Shown: piece by piece, positions 37,779 through 46,961 of the stretch
Position numbering within the stretch: position 1 is the stretch's first letter
Layout of the letters: every line of letters begins with the position of its first letter
From: Chryseobacterium sp. StRB126
GTDB taxonomy: Bacteria > Bacteroidota > Bacteroidia > Flavobacteriales > Weeksellaceae
DNA length: 64,000 nt
NCBI RefSeq assembly: GCF_000829375.1
Contig: NZ_AP014624.1
Coordinates: 5,270,001 to 5,334,000 of the forward strand
Direction: 5' to 3'
The notes under the pieces: model-generated
Seen by the model: the letters and a program-made list of their open reading frames with translations, nothing else
Databases searched by the model: none
What the model was told of the DNA's origin: nothing
Program-made: the position numbers and the translations under genes

Positions 37779-38534
37779 ATGAGACATTATTCATTCATCC
37801 TGTTTTATCTCTTCTGTAACGTTTTTATCTATGCGTTTCAGGGAAGCATTTGGGTGTATATTGCATGTTTCCTTGCTTTTTCAGCAGTAGTGGTTTGGGG
37901 ATCATTTGCTATTGAGCTGGGATATTTCGTCAACAGTATTACTCATAAAAGAACGAAAATCAAGGAAGTGGCTCTTACTTTTGATGATGGCCCTACTGAA
38001 TTCACCCCGAAATTTTTAGACTTGCTTAAAGAACACGAGATTAAGGCAACTTTTTTCTGTATCGGAAAACAGATTGAAAAATATCCTGAAACCTTCCAAA
38101 GGATTATTGCAGAAGGCCATACCATCGGGAATCATACCTTATCACATTCCAATTCAACAGGTTTTTTATCGACTTCAAAAATGATTGCAGAAATTGAAAA
38201 CTGTGATACAATCATGAAGGATATTGGGAATATACAAACCAATTTATACAGACCCCCATTCGGAGTAACCAATCCGAGTATTGCTAAAGCAATCCAAAGG
38301 ACTCATAAAACCAGCATCGGATGGAATGTTCGTTCTCTGGACACCATTATTGATGATGAAAAGAAAATCTATCAAAGAGTAACTAAAAGTTTAAGAAAAG
38401 GAAGCATTATTCTCCTTCACGATACTTCAGAAAAAACGTATCGTGTACTGGCTGATTTATTAGTATTTTTGGCAGATAAAAAGTATTCAACTTTTACGGT
38501 TGATTCCATTACAAATTCAAGAAAAAATGATTAA
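37779..38534 (+). CDS. Polysaccharide deacetylase (NodB/CE4 family), membrane-anchored
   Basis: A 251-residue protein with two N-terminal hydrophobic segments followed by a NodB domain. Motifs seen are LTFDDGPT, HTIGNHTLSH, RPPFG and LLHD, which carry the metal-binding Asp/His/His and catalytic residues of CE4 deacetylases. The start is the ATG at 37779 (MRHYSFILF); the longer frame begins in repeat DNA. It overlaps lolA by 8 bp. A CE4 enzyme in a pigment locus is notable; it may act on an N- or O-acyl group of a glycosylated lipid (inference). Confidence 0.85.
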   Translation: MRHYSFILFYLFCNVFIYAFQGSIWVYIACFLAFSAVVVWGSFAIELGYFVNSITHKRTKIKEVALTFDDGPTEFTPKFLDLLKEHEIKATFFCIGKQIEKYPETFQRIIAEGHTIGNHTLSHSNSTGFLSTSKMIAEIENCDTIMKDIGNIQTNLYRPPFGVTNPSIAKAIQRTHKTSIGWNVRSLDTIIDDEKKIYQRVTKSLRKGSIILLHDTSEKTYRVLADLLVFLADKKYSTFTVDSITNSRKND

Positions 38535-39153
38535 AAATATTGCTTTCGGAGCATTTTTACTGGTATCCGGTTTCTTTTTTGCTCAAAATACAGCCATGGC
38601 CGGAGCAGAAGCTAAAGCATTTGTATCCAAGGTTACTGCAGACACTAAGGAAATCAAAACTTTACAGAGTGATTTTACCCAGACCAAAAAAATGGATTTT
38701 CTGGATAAAAGCATTGTTACTTATGGAAAAATGTCTTTGCAGACTCCTAATATGCTAAGCTGGAAATACACCAAACCTTATCAGTACAGTATTGTTTTTA
38801 AAAGCAACAAGATCTACATCAATGACCAGGGGAAAAAATCGTCTGTAGATGCCAAAAGCAAAACTTTCGAAAAGATCAATAAACTGATTGTCGGAAGCTC
38901 AAACGGAACAATGTTCAATGATCCTGAGTTTACAGTAACTTATTTCAAAAACGGAAATTACAATGTGGCGAAATTTGTTCCAAAGACTTCACAGCTTTTA
39001 AAATACATTAAGCAAATTGAACTGTTCTTCCCTAAAACCCAGTCTACGGTTTCTCAGGTGAATATGACCGAAGCTTCGGGAGATACAACTAATATTGTTT
39101 TCAAAAATACAAAGATCAATGCTTCCATTCCTGCGTCAGAATTTACTTTATAG
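38527..39153 (+). CDS. LolA-like outer-membrane lipoprotein carrier
   Basis: A 208-residue periplasmic protein with signal peptide MIKNIAFGAFLLVSGFFFAQ. SDFTQTKKMDFLDKSIVTYG and SWKYTKPYQYSIVFKSNKIYI match the LolA/LolB-type half-barrel. LolA shuttles lipid-anchored molecules across the periplasm. In aryl-polyene loci a LolA-like protein and a lipoprotein accompany the pigment genes and probably carry the hydrophobic pigment to the outer membrane. It overlaps the next gene by 35 bp. Confidence 0.85.
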   Translation: MIKNIAFGAFLLVSGFFFAQNTAMAGAEAKAFVSKVTADTKEIKTLQSDFTQTKKMDFLDKSIVTYGKMSLQTPNMLSWKYTKPYQYSIVFKSNKIYINDQGKKSSVDAKSKTFEKINKLIVGSSNGTMFNDPEFTVTYFKNGNYNVAKFVPKTSQLLKYIKQIELFFPKTQSTVSQVNMTEASGDTTNIVFKNTKINASIPASEFTL

Positions 39154-39754
39154 CCTTATTCTGGTATTGGCTGTTTCTTGCAAATCCTATCAGCTTACTG
39201 ATGTGAAGCCAGTTCCGGCAAAAGAAAAAACAGTTGAAAATCTATATTTTTCGTCTGCTGAAGACTATGTTTATAAATGTCAGATGGATATTTATAAAAA
39301 TCATGTAAGCGGGATTCTGATTATCAAAAAATTGAATGAAACCACGCATCGTGTCGCGTTAACTTCTGATTTCGGGAATAAACTAATTGATTTTGAAATC
39401 TCAGATCAAAATTTTAAGCTCAACTATGTACTTCCTGACCTGGATAAGAAAATTGTTATTAACTTTCTGAAAAATGATTTTCAGCAGCTCTTAAAAAGAC
39501 AATATCCGGTGAGTGAAAGCTTTGAAAATGAAAATGCTGCAATCTATCTCTCTAAGATTGACAATAAAAGCTATTATCTGTTCTTCAATAAAGACAATAA
39601 TATGTTGAAGCAGATCATTTACACAAAAAACAACAGGGAAAAGATCGATTTTACTTTTGATGCAAAAAAGCATATCTTCGCAGACAGTTTAAACTTAAAA
39701 CATAAGGATTTTAAGATCAATATAAAACTATTTCAAATAACCGAAACTGAATGA
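39119..39754 (+). CDS. Putative lipoprotein, possible LolB-like partner
   Basis: A 211-residue protein with a lipoprotein signal ending LAVSC; the preferred ATG at 39119 places that signal at the N-terminus. The mature part is beta-rich (ILIIKKLNETTHRVALTSDF, FEISDQNFKLNYV), similar to a half-barrel acceptor. Its start lies 35 bp inside the LolA-like gene. An outer-membrane receptor paired with that carrier is the natural inference; no catalytic motif is seen. Confidence 0.7.
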   Translation: MLPFLRQNLLYSLILVLAVSCKSYQLTDVKPVPAKEKTVENLYFSSAEDYVYKCQMDIYKNHVSGILIIKKLNETTHRVALTSDFGNKLIDFEISDQNFKLNYVLPDLDKKIVINFLKNDFQQLLKRQYPVSESFENENAAIYLSKIDNKSYYLFFNKDNNMLKQIIYTKNNREKIDFTFDAKKHIFADSLNLKHKDFKINIKLFQITETE

Positions 39755-39830
39755 TTTCCAACATGAAAAACAGAGTAATATCGTTTTCAAACCGAAATTC
39801 ATCATCCATTTAATCTTAAAAAATAAGATC

Positions 39831-40211
39831 ATGCAGACCATTCTTACAGATTTTTACACCCTTACTTCATACGAAAAGACCGAGAACGGAAGTTTTATTG
39901 CTCAAATCCATTTAAATAAGAACCACGACATTTTCAAGGGGCATTTCCCAGGAAACCCTGTAACTCCAGGAGTTTGTATGATGCAGATTATTAAAGAACT
40001 GACTGAAGAGTTGACAGGTTCAAAATTATTTTTAAAAACGGCCTCAAATGTAAAATTCATGGCTATTATCAATCCTTTTGAAACTCCTGATCTTAAACTT
40101 CAACTGGATATTACAGAGGATGGAGAAGATGTTAAAGTAAAAAACGTAACCTCTTTTGGCGAGACTATTGCATTGAAATTGTCTGTAAGCTATAAAAAAT
40201 TAATGTCATGA
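39831..40211 (+). CDS. FabZ-like hotdog protein with Glu-to-Gln change
   Basis: A 126-residue hotdog protein with the FabZ loop FKGHFPGNPVTPG and catalytic His38. The acidic partner 14 residues later is Gln52 (PGVCMMQII) where FabZ has glutamate. It may therefore be a weak or non-catalytic dehydratase, or depend on a partner. It overlaps the next gene by 4 bp. Two other hotdog proteins at 24.3-25.2 kb have a glutamate but a changed histidine loop, so the sets could be complementary (inference). Confidence 0.75.
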   Translation: MQTILTDFYTLTSYEKTENGSFIAQIHLNKNHDIFKGHFPGNPVTPGVCMMQIIKELTEELTGSKLFLKTASNVKFMAIINPFETPDLKLQLDITEDGEDVKVKNVTSFGETIALKLSVSYKKLMS

Positions 40212-40684
40212 AACTTATTTTATCCTTCGTAGCGGCATTTATATTTTTCTTTCAGTCTGATCTTGAAGCACTCAGAAACAGCTATGCCAAGGCTAATGAT
40301 TCCAGTACCAATACCTCGAATTTCATTGACGTTGCAGAAAAGCAGTCAGGTTCTGATCCGATCACTTTAGGGTATAAAGCAGCTGCCAAAATTATGGAAG
40401 CAAAGGTATCTAAAGGAAACAGAAAAGCACTTGTAAAGACTGGTGCTACTAACCTTGAGGGCATCATTAAAAGCAATCCCAATAACGCTGAACTTCGTCT
40501 GATAAGATTAAGTGTTCAGGAAAACATCCCTAAAATTGTGGGATACAGAGGAAGCTTAAAAGATGATAAAACATTTCTCCTGAATAATTACAGTAAACAG
40601 AATGCTGCTTTAAAAAACTATATCAAAAGGTTTGCATTGCAGTCTAAAACTATTACCGAGGCTGAAAGAGCCACTTTAAAATAA
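40208..40684 (+). CDS. Exported protein of unknown function
   Basis: A 158-residue protein with a hydrophobic N-terminus (MKLILSFVAAFIFFF) acting as a signal peptide or anchor, followed by a helical, lysine-rich body with GYKAAAKIMEAK and SNPNNAELRLIRLSVQENIPK. The latter suggests a TPR-like helix pair. I do not recognise the family. Its 4-bp overlap with the hotdog gene and 4-bp gap to the glycosyltransferase tie it to the pigment operon. Confidence 0.65.
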   Translation: MKLILSFVAAFIFFFQSDLEALRNSYAKANDSSTNTSNFIDVAEKQSGSDPITLGYKAAAKIMEAKVSKGNRKALVKTGATNLEGIIKSNPNNAELRLIRLSVQENIPKIVGYRGSLKDDKTFLLNNYSKQNAALKNYIKRFALQSKTITEAERATLK

Positions 40685-40688
40685 AAAC

Positions 40689-41861
40689 ATGTCCCTTGCT
40701 GAAGTACAAAATGCAATTTCCGAAAGGAAAATCTGCATTTTAATACCTACTTATAATAATGAGAAGACCCTGAAAAGGGTAATTGACGGTGTTTTAGATT
40801 ACACCGAAAGTATTATTGTGGTTAATGATGGTTCCACCGATTCCACACCTCAGATCTTGAACCAATATCCTCAGATTACAATAATTTCCTTACCTGAGAA
40901 TAAAGGGAAAGGAAACGGGCTTAAAACAGGCTTCAGAAAGGCAAAAGAATTGGGGTATGCTTATGCCGTAACCATTGATTCTGACGGGCAGCATTATCCC
41001 GACGATATCCCTGTATTTGTAGAAGCTCTTCTTCAGGAAGATGAAGATGTTCTGCTGATTGGAAACAGAAATATGTCTCAGGATGGGATTCCAAAGAAAA
41101 GCAGTTTCGGAAACAGATTTTCCAATTTCTGGTTCTGGTTTGAAACCGGAATTAAACTGGAAGACACTCAATCCGGATACAGGCTTTATCCTTTGCATAA
41201 AATTCCTAAAAAATATTTTACCCCTAAGTTTGAATTTGAAATTGAAATTATCGTAAGAACTGCCTGGAGGCATGTTCCTGTAAAAAATGTTCCCATTAAA
41301 GTTCTCTATGATCCTGCGGAGCGTGTTTCTCACTTCAGACCGTTTAAGGATTTTACCCGAATCAGTATTCTGAATACAATTTTGGTAACCATTACCCTAT
41401 TCTACATTATTCCGAGAAACTTCGTGAATAATTTCAAAAAAAAAAGCTTTAAAAGGTTCATAAAGGAAGATGTGTTAGAAAGTGACGGAAGTAACCGTAC
41501 GAAAGCATTTTCTATAGCATTGGGAGTTTTTATTGGCCTTTCACCTTTCTGGGGATTCCAGACGCTTCTGGTGATCAGCTTATCTGTACTTTTTAAGCTC
41601 AATAAAGTCCTTGCATTTGTAGCCTCCAATGTGAGTCTCCCTCCTTTTATTCCTTTCATTATTGCTGCCTCTCTATTTCTGGGAGCACCATTTGTAAGTG
41701 GTGATAGTGATATTTTAAATCAGGATTTAAACTTTGAGCTGATTAAGAACAATCTTCTGCAATATATTATCGGCAGCTTTATTTTAAGTACCACACTTTC
41801 TGCTGTTGCAGGAATAGCTTCTTTTTTATTTTTAAATAAAGTAAGTCCGGAAAGCAATTAA
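40689..41861 (+). CDS. GT2 glycosyltransferase fused to a DUF2062 membrane domain
   Basis: A 390-residue protein. Residues 1 to about 235 form a DPM1-like GT2 domain: CILIPTYNNEKTL, IVVNDGSTDST, TIDSDGQHYPDD. After one membrane segment a DUF2062 domain follows (ALGVFIGLSPFWGFQT) with two or three further helices. GT2-DUF2062 proteins act at the inner membrane. This is the last gene of the second pigment operon; it could glycosylate a pigment precursor or make a lipid-linked sugar. The downstream hairpin serves the opposing operon better than this one. Confidence 0.85.
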   Translation: MSLAEVQNAISERKICILIPTYNNEKTLKRVIDGVLDYTESIIVVNDGSTDSTPQILNQYPQITIISLPENKGKGNGLKTGFRKAKELGYAYAVTIDSDGQHYPDDIPVFVEALLQEDEDVLLIGNRNMSQDGIPKKSSFGNRFSNFWFWFETGIKLEDTQSGYRLYPLHKIPKKYFTPKFEFEIEIIVRTAWRHVPVKNVPIKVLYDPAERVSHFRPFKDFTRISILNTILVTITLFYIIPRNFVNNFKKKSFKRFIKEDVLESDGSNRTKAFSIALGVFIGLSPFWGFQTLLVISLSVLFKLNKVLAFVASNVSLPPFIPFIIAASLFLGAPFVSGDSDILNQDLNFELIKNNLLQYIIGSFILSTTLSAVAGIASFLFLNKVSPESN

Positions 41862-41885
41862 AAAAACCTGGAATAAAGTTCCAGG
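41861..41885 (-). terminator. Terminator between converging pigment operons
   Basis: Stem CCTGGAA (41867-41873) and TTCCAGG (41879-41885), loop TAAAG. On the minus strand it is followed by seven T, so it ends the operon coming from the right; the plus-strand side lacks a T run. Confidence 0.75.
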
Positions 41886-41912
41886 CTCATTATAACAAAA
41901 TTTGTAATTCAA

Positions 41913-43166
41913 TTAATTCAGGATAAACTGTGTCAGGTCTTTCAAGAACTGTTCATCCACCTTCCCTTTTATTTCATAATCTTTTGGAGATGGTTTACCG
42001 GTGCCGGAAATAAATAAGTGACTTAATGCAGGATAAAACCTAAAAACTGCTGTTTTATCATTTTTTAATGTTTCTTTCCAAAGGCTGAAATCTTTCTCAG
42101 TTACCTGATAATCTCTGCCCCCTTGTGCAAAAAACATAGGAGCTTTTACTTTTTTAACCTCATTAAGCTGATTGTAATCCTTCAAATATTTCCAATAGGG
42201 TGCAGATTGTCCCAAAGGAAGTTCTGATGAGGGTGAACTTACATTAAATTTAGGCGAGTTTAAAAATGATACCTGCTTTTTTACTTCCTGTACAGCCTCA
42301 GCTGGAACTTTAGCTGGATCTATAGCATGAAGATAATCATACTGTTCCACTAATAAATCCTGTAATGGTCTCGCATTCCCGGCCATAAAAACATATTTTG
42401 AAACCTGAGCCTTTTCTGCAATTTTTGGCATCATATACGCTCCTTGGCTATGCCCAAGAATGATAATCTGATATCCTTTGTAATCAGCATTATTTTTAAA
42501 ATAAAGAGCTGCGTTTACTGCATCATTGACCGTCTCCTCTTCTACAGTAGATTTTTCATTAAATGTCTCAGGGTAGGAATAGGTTCTTTTATCATATCGG
42601 TAAGAAGCAATTCCGTTGGCTAAAAGGTATTCTGCTATATCTTTAAACGGTTTATTTTCCCCAATGGTTTCGTCTCTGTCATGTGCTCCTGAGCCATGAA
42701 CGAAAATAACCAGTTTCTTTTTATTGTTGGAAGGAGGAAGCAACAGCGTTCCATTCAGTTCAATTCCATCACTTTTTATTTTAAGTGTGGTTTTCTCATC
42801 TGGTTTTTCAAATGTTTTATGAGGAACCAGAAAGAAACCCATCAGCTTATTATTCTCTCCAAAAGTAATTTGAATGTCAAGTTTTGTTTTTTCAAATTCG
42901 GAATAGTAATAGTAGGTGTTTCCTTCATTATTTACTTCAAGGATATTTTTCAATCCTCCAACCTGACTCTGAAGCTGGTCTGGAATAGCTTTAAGCTGAT
43001 CCACCGGAATTTGTCCTGCTACGGAAGGATCGAAATAAGAATGTGCTTTTTCTGCATTTTTATCTACAAGCAAAGCTTTAATGAAAGTATCTCCGATCTC
43101 TTTTCTATCCTGAGAAAAGAATAAAAGAGTAGATGCGGTAAAGAATAAGGTTAAAAGTTTTTTCAT
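41913..43166 (-). CDS. Exported alpha/beta hydrolase with N-terminal DUF3887-like domain
   Basis: A 417-residue protein. The ATG at 43166 gives the signal peptide MKKLLTLFFTASTLLFFS; an in-frame TTG two codons earlier is less likely. Residues 20-120 form a small domain seen before many secreted hydrolases (GDTFIKALLVDKNAEKAHSYF). The hydrolase part has VIFVHGSGAHDRDE, the nucleophile elbow GHSQGAYM, and a late histidine in LSHLFI. It is last in the minus-strand pigment operon. An esterase role in pigment maturation or turnover is inference only. Confidence 0.8.
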   Translation of the reverse strand: MKKLLTLFFTASTLLFFSQDRKEIGDTFIKALLVDKNAEKAHSYFDPSVAGQIPVDQLKAIPDQLQSQVGGLKNILEVNNEGNTYYYYSEFEKTKLDIQITFGENNKLMGFFLVPHKTFEKPDEKTTLKIKSDGIELNGTLLLPPSNNKKKLVIFVHGSGAHDRDETIGENKPFKDIAEYLLANGIASYRYDKRTYSYPETFNEKSTVEEETVNDAVNAALYFKNNADYKGYQIIILGHSQGAYMMPKIAEKAQVSKYVFMAGNARPLQDLLVEQYDYLHAIDPAKVPAEAVQEVKKQVSFLNSPKFNVSSPSSELPLGQSAPYWKYLKDYNQLNEVKKVKAPMFFAQGGRDYQVTEKDFSLWKETLKNDKTAVFRFYPALSHLFISGTGKPSPKDYEIKGKVDEQFLKDLTQFILN

Positions 43167-43172
43167 AATCAA

Positions 43173-43538
43173 TTATTTAAAGACCACATCAGCAAATGAT
43201 AGTGGTGTCATCATTATGGTAACAAATATCGAAATAATAACCAGAGCTAGCTGGGTGATATGGTATATTTTTTCTCTTTCCTCCTCATTGATTTCAAAAG
43301 TAAATTTTATTTTATCAGGTCTTCTGATAATCAACCAAATAAACACAAGAACAGCCAGATTCATCAGTACGGGAAATACAAGAAAGATCTTGCTTCCATA
43401 ATTGTCTTTCATACTTCCGTACCCATGAATAGTGATGGTGTCAGGTATTGAGCTGTAAACAGTGCACAAATACACAGAATAGCAGATGATAATAACAAAA
43501 GGAATACAGAACAGCAGTTTTATATATTTGGGGATCAT
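43173..43538 (-). CDS. Small membrane protein, DUF1648-like
   Basis: A 121-residue protein with three hydrophobic segments. After the first, SSIPDTITIHGYGSMKDNYGSK resembles the short loop of DUF1648/SdpI-type proteins (usually IPxHxxxxGxxD). The function in this setting is unknown. Its ATG overlaps the stop of the C45 gene by 4 bp and the hydrolase follows after six bases, so it is translated with them. Confidence 0.65.
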   Translation of the reverse strand: MIPKYIKLLFCIPFVIIICYSVYLCTVYSSIPDTITIHGYGSMKDNYGSKIFLVFPVLMNLAVLVFIWLIIRRPDKIKFTFEINEEEREKIYHITQLALVIISIFVTIMMTPLSFADVVFK

Positions 43539-45223
43539 TTCAGTTTCTTTAAAGTTTTCCTCAGGTATTTTTCAACATTTTTTCTGTCGGGAACTGTTGT
43601 AATTTCTTTTGTCAATGCTTTTTCAAACTCCATTTTTGCCTTTGAATATTCTTTTTTGCTAAAATAATACTTTCCTGATTGATAATAGACCAGCCAAAAA
43701 TCGGGGTTCATAGCCTGATAGGATGGGATTACATCATCTGTCAACAGCGTGTTTTTATAATCAGCAGCCTCATTAATTTCTTTCCCGTACATTTTGGACA
43801 GTTCATAGTTTTGAAATGCTTCAGAATCTGCAAATGGATCTCTTGCAATATTCAATTCTGTTTTCGCCAGCAGACTTTGTGATAACTGCTTACCGGAAAA
43901 AATCTCATTCAGGTCATAACAAACAAATTCTCCAAGCTGATAAGGATTGGAAGAAACCCAAACCAGTTTTTTCTGAGGTGAAAATATAACGGCATGGTGA
44001 GCCAATAGCTGATTGAGTGCTTTTTCATTTCCATAACCTATACTTTTATCCTTTAAGCCGGATTTATTTCTTAAAATAGAAGCCATCTTTTCGGGAGTGA
44101 TCTTCTTTTCTTTCTGCAAAAGCTCCTGAAGTTTTTCATAACGGTATTCTGAATGGCTTTCTTCAATCTGCTTCTGATTTCTTTTGTCATCCTTATAAGC
44201 TTCAGACTGGAAATGATTGGTGCAAAGAACTCTGCTGGTATTCTGTACTCTGTACACTCCGAAATTCTCAGGTGAAACTTCAATAATGACTGCATTTTTA
44301 TCTGCTGCACTTCCCACAAGAATGGATTCTGAAACAAATACCTTTCTTTTTTTAGCAATGGCAATCGCTTCTTCTATATTTTTAGCATATTGTAAAATCT
44401 CTCTTGTAACCAGGGAAATCGGAGTCTTTGCCGTTAAAGGAATTCTTGATTTTCCGGCATTAATGGTCACGGTAATTCCTTCCTTATTCATCCCCGAAAC
44501 CACACCTATCATTCCCGGCCAGCTTACAGACATATAAGGAATCCCATTTTCCGGTTCCACGAATTCAACCAGCTTATTTTGGGCAAACTCGTCTCCTACA
44601 TAGAAATCAAAATTTCTTCCGATCAACATATCACCGTCTTCTGTATTTTCATTCCAGACTGCCAGGGAAGTACAGCCTACCATTGCCAGATCCTGCATGG
44701 CATGCCCAATATCATGAGCACCATGTAAATATAAATTTCTCAGATATCTTGGGGCAATAAAATCATATTGACCTGAAGAATATTGTGACAAGCCATACAA
44801 TTCGGCCTGATAATCCTCTCTTATATTCAGATACATTTTACGGTTGTACCATTTTAGGAAGATATTTAAAAGCTTCTGTTTAAACTTCGAAGGAACAAAA
44901 TCCTCCACTTTGGAGAAGAAGATACCCTCTTGTTTCTGCATCAGATCCTGGGTTAATGCTCCGTTATTATAACCCAACTGCAAAGGATTTCCTTTAATAT
45001 AAAGTTCCCAAAGCTGTTGTTTATTTTTGGTGAGAAAATTCTGTTTATAGCTGAATGTACTGTCATTGATCTTATTAACCTTCGGAACTTCCAGAGTATA
45101 TTGTTTTACATCAGGAAGATGATGAACAGATTTAGACACTCCGCATGCGCTCAGGAGGCAGGAAAAAAAGAAATATAAGAGAAGTCTTTTATATGACAGG
45201 TTATGGATCTCAGTTTTTTTCAC
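43535..45223 (-). CDS. C45-type autoproteolytic acyltransferase/hydrolase, lipoprotein
   Basis: A 562-residue protein starting at a GTG (45223) with a lipoprotein signal (LLYFFFSCLLSACG). The penicillin acyltransferase-like Ntn-hydrolase core follows. The expected N-terminal nucleophile after self-cleavage is Cys184 in AMVGCTSLAVW, with IGRNFDF, YMSVSWPGMIGVVSGMNKEG and CTNHF further on. A TPR-like hairpin (SGKYYFSKKEYSKAKMEFEKAL) lies near the C-terminus. Family members cleave or transfer amide-linked acyl groups. In this locus it is one of several candidates for joining the two pigment halves, probably outside the inner membrane. Confidence 0.8.
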   Translation of the reverse strand: MKKTEIHNLSYKRLLLYFFFSCLLSACGVSKSVHHLPDVKQYTLEVPKVNKINDSTFSYKQNFLTKNKQQLWELYIKGNPLQLGYNNGALTQDLMQKQEGIFFSKVEDFVPSKFKQKLLNIFLKWYNRKMYLNIREDYQAELYGLSQYSSGQYDFIAPRYLRNLYLHGAHDIGHAMQDLAMVGCTSLAVWNENTEDGDMLIGRNFDFYVGDEFAQNKLVEFVEPENGIPYMSVSWPGMIGVVSGMNKEGITVTINAGKSRIPLTAKTPISLVTREILQYAKNIEEAIAIAKKRKVFVSESILVGSAADKNAVIIEVSPENFGVYRVQNTSRVLCTNHFQSEAYKDDKRNQKQIEESHSEYRYEKLQELLQKEKKITPEKMASILRNKSGLKDKSIGYGNEKALNQLLAHHAVIFSPQKKLVWVSSNPYQLGEFVCYDLNEIFSGKQLSQSLLAKTELNIARDPFADSEAFQNYELSKMYGKEINEAADYKNTLLTDDVIPSYQAMNPDFWLVYYQSGKYYFSKKEYSKAKMEFEKALTKEITTVPDRKNVEKYLRKTLKKLK

Positions 45224-45234
45224 GGTTGTTTTTA

Positions 45235-46752
45235 TTAGGTCATTGAGTCCAAACGGCTGTCAATAGTTTCTTTTCCCAGAATTTCAGCACAGGTATTGAA
45301 GGCACCGATGGTTACACCCAAAATTCCGTGCATATTTACAGATTGCCCTGTCAGAAAAAGATTATCAATTTTTGTACGGGGAGAAACCATAGTTTTAAGA
45401 GGGTTCTCTGAGTTTTTCATATAGCCATACATATTTCCCTCAAAACTGCCGATATAGTCGCGGTAAGATAAAGGAGAAGAGGTATATATATATTGGATTG
45501 CATGCCTTAACCCGGGAAGCTTCTTCTCTAGGGCATCAATCATTTTTTCAGTCATTTCCAGTTTGAACTTCTCATACTGTTCTCCTCTTTCATGTTCATC
45601 CGCAACTGTATTCACCGTACTTTCCCATTGTTTCACCTCATCAAAATCCATGTAAGAAATAGCGGTGAGACTTTCTGCAAACTTGGGGTGATGCTTTGAA
45701 GGTGTAGATGAAAGCATATAGGTCTCCGGCCAGTCTTCTTTGTTGTAACGGGATGCATTCCAAACCTTACTTTCCGAAGAATAATGATAGATATTGTAAT
45801 TAAAATGGGGTAAACAATGAGGTTTTAAGACAATATAAATACTAAAGCATGACGAAACCGGCTGCCAGCTTAAAACCCTGTTCAGAAAAGATTTTTTCAA
45901 TCTTCCTTCTCCAATCAGCTTAATAGTAGAACGTATTTCAATATTGGAAATAAACTGCTTAGCGGCATATTCTTTCCCTGACTTTGTTTTTACAGAGGTC
46001 AGCGTATTATTTTCATTAAAAATAAATTCGGAAACTTCTGAATGTTTGTGAACTTCAGCTCCATACTGACGAAGTTTTCTAATCAGTAACTTTGAAATCT
46101 GACTTCCCCCTTTTAAGCATTTATAGGCACTTTGTATATAAGAATTCACCGTTAAAGCATGAACATAAAAAGGAACATTTTCAGAATCTCCCGCATATAG
46201 GAAATTGGAACCTAGTAAGACTGCCTGAAGAGTTTTATTCTGTGTTACAGATTCTATAAATCTTTTGGTATTTAAATGCAGGATTTCTTCATTGTAATTC
46301 TCTTTTCCCACTACATGATATCTCGGAAACTGGCTGCATACATACTGAAGTTCTTCACAATAGTTTTCAAGATTTTCCTTTTCTTCAGGAAAATAGGTGG
46401 ATAGCTGCTCTACAAAATTCTCATAGCCCTGAGCATGCGGATATTCGATCTTATCATCTCCAAAGGAAATTCTGTCATATCCGTCTTCATCCATCTTCTG
46501 AAGTTCCAGTTCCTCCATGATCTCCAAGTAGGAGAAGAAACGGTTCAGATTCTGGCCTTTTGAAAGCCCACCCAAATAATGAACTCCGGTATCAAAAATA
46601 AGTTTATCCCTTGAAAAAGTCTGCAAATTTCCGCCATACTGGTTATTTTTTTCCAGCACGCAAACCTTCAGGCCTTCTTTTGCCAAAACAAGAGCCGAAA
46701 CAAGACCTCCCAATCCGCTGCCGATTACAAGTATGTCATATTCTTTTTTCAA
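45235..46752 (-). CDS. CrtI-like FAD-dependent oxidoreductase
   Basis: A 505-residue flavoprotein with the dinucleotide motif DILVIGSGLGGLVSALVLAK and an acidic strand end VLEKNNQYGG. The C-terminal FAD segment is LFLTGQSVNMHGILGVTIGAF. This is the phytoene desaturase/retinol saturase type. The start is a TTG: the frame has a stop seven codons upstream, no ATG between, and the Rossmann motif begins at once. It could oxidise or isomerise the polyene, or reduce a precursor; the sequence does not tell. It lies 11 bp before the C45 gene. Confidence 0.82.
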   Translation of the reverse strand: MKKEYDILVIGSGLGGLVSALVLAKEGLKVCVLEKNNQYGGNLQTFSRDKLIFDTGVHYLGGLSKGQNLNRFFSYLEIMEELELQKMDEDGYDRISFGDDKIEYPHAQGYENFVEQLSTYFPEEKENLENYCEELQYVCSQFPRYHVVGKENYNEEILHLNTKRFIESVTQNKTLQAVLLGSNFLYAGDSENVPFYVHALTVNSYIQSAYKCLKGGSQISKLLIRKLRQYGAEVHKHSEVSEFIFNENNTLTSVKTKSGKEYAAKQFISNIEIRSTIKLIGEGRLKKSFLNRVLSWQPVSSCFSIYIVLKPHCLPHFNYNIYHYSSESKVWNASRYNKEDWPETYMLSSTPSKHHPKFAESLTAISYMDFDEVKQWESTVNTVADEHERGEQYEKFKLEMTEKMIDALEKKLPGLRHAIQYIYTSSPLSYRDYIGSFEGNMYGYMKNSENPLKTMVSPRTKIDNLFLTGQSVNMHGILGVTIGAFNTCAEILGKETIDSRLDSMT

Positions 46753-46961
46753 AAGAGGGTGTGCTTTTTTTAATTAAGAGATTGGGAATTTAAGAAATTT
46801 GGATATTATTTTGTGATTACTATACAGGAAAGTCCTATTTGAACAATATCATTTTTAAAATTCAGTCTCTCAATATTCCTTAGTGATTTTGAGTTTTATT
46901 ATTAGTTTTCAGGGAATAAAAATAGAAAAATTAATCAATATCATCCCAAAAGTCGAAATAA

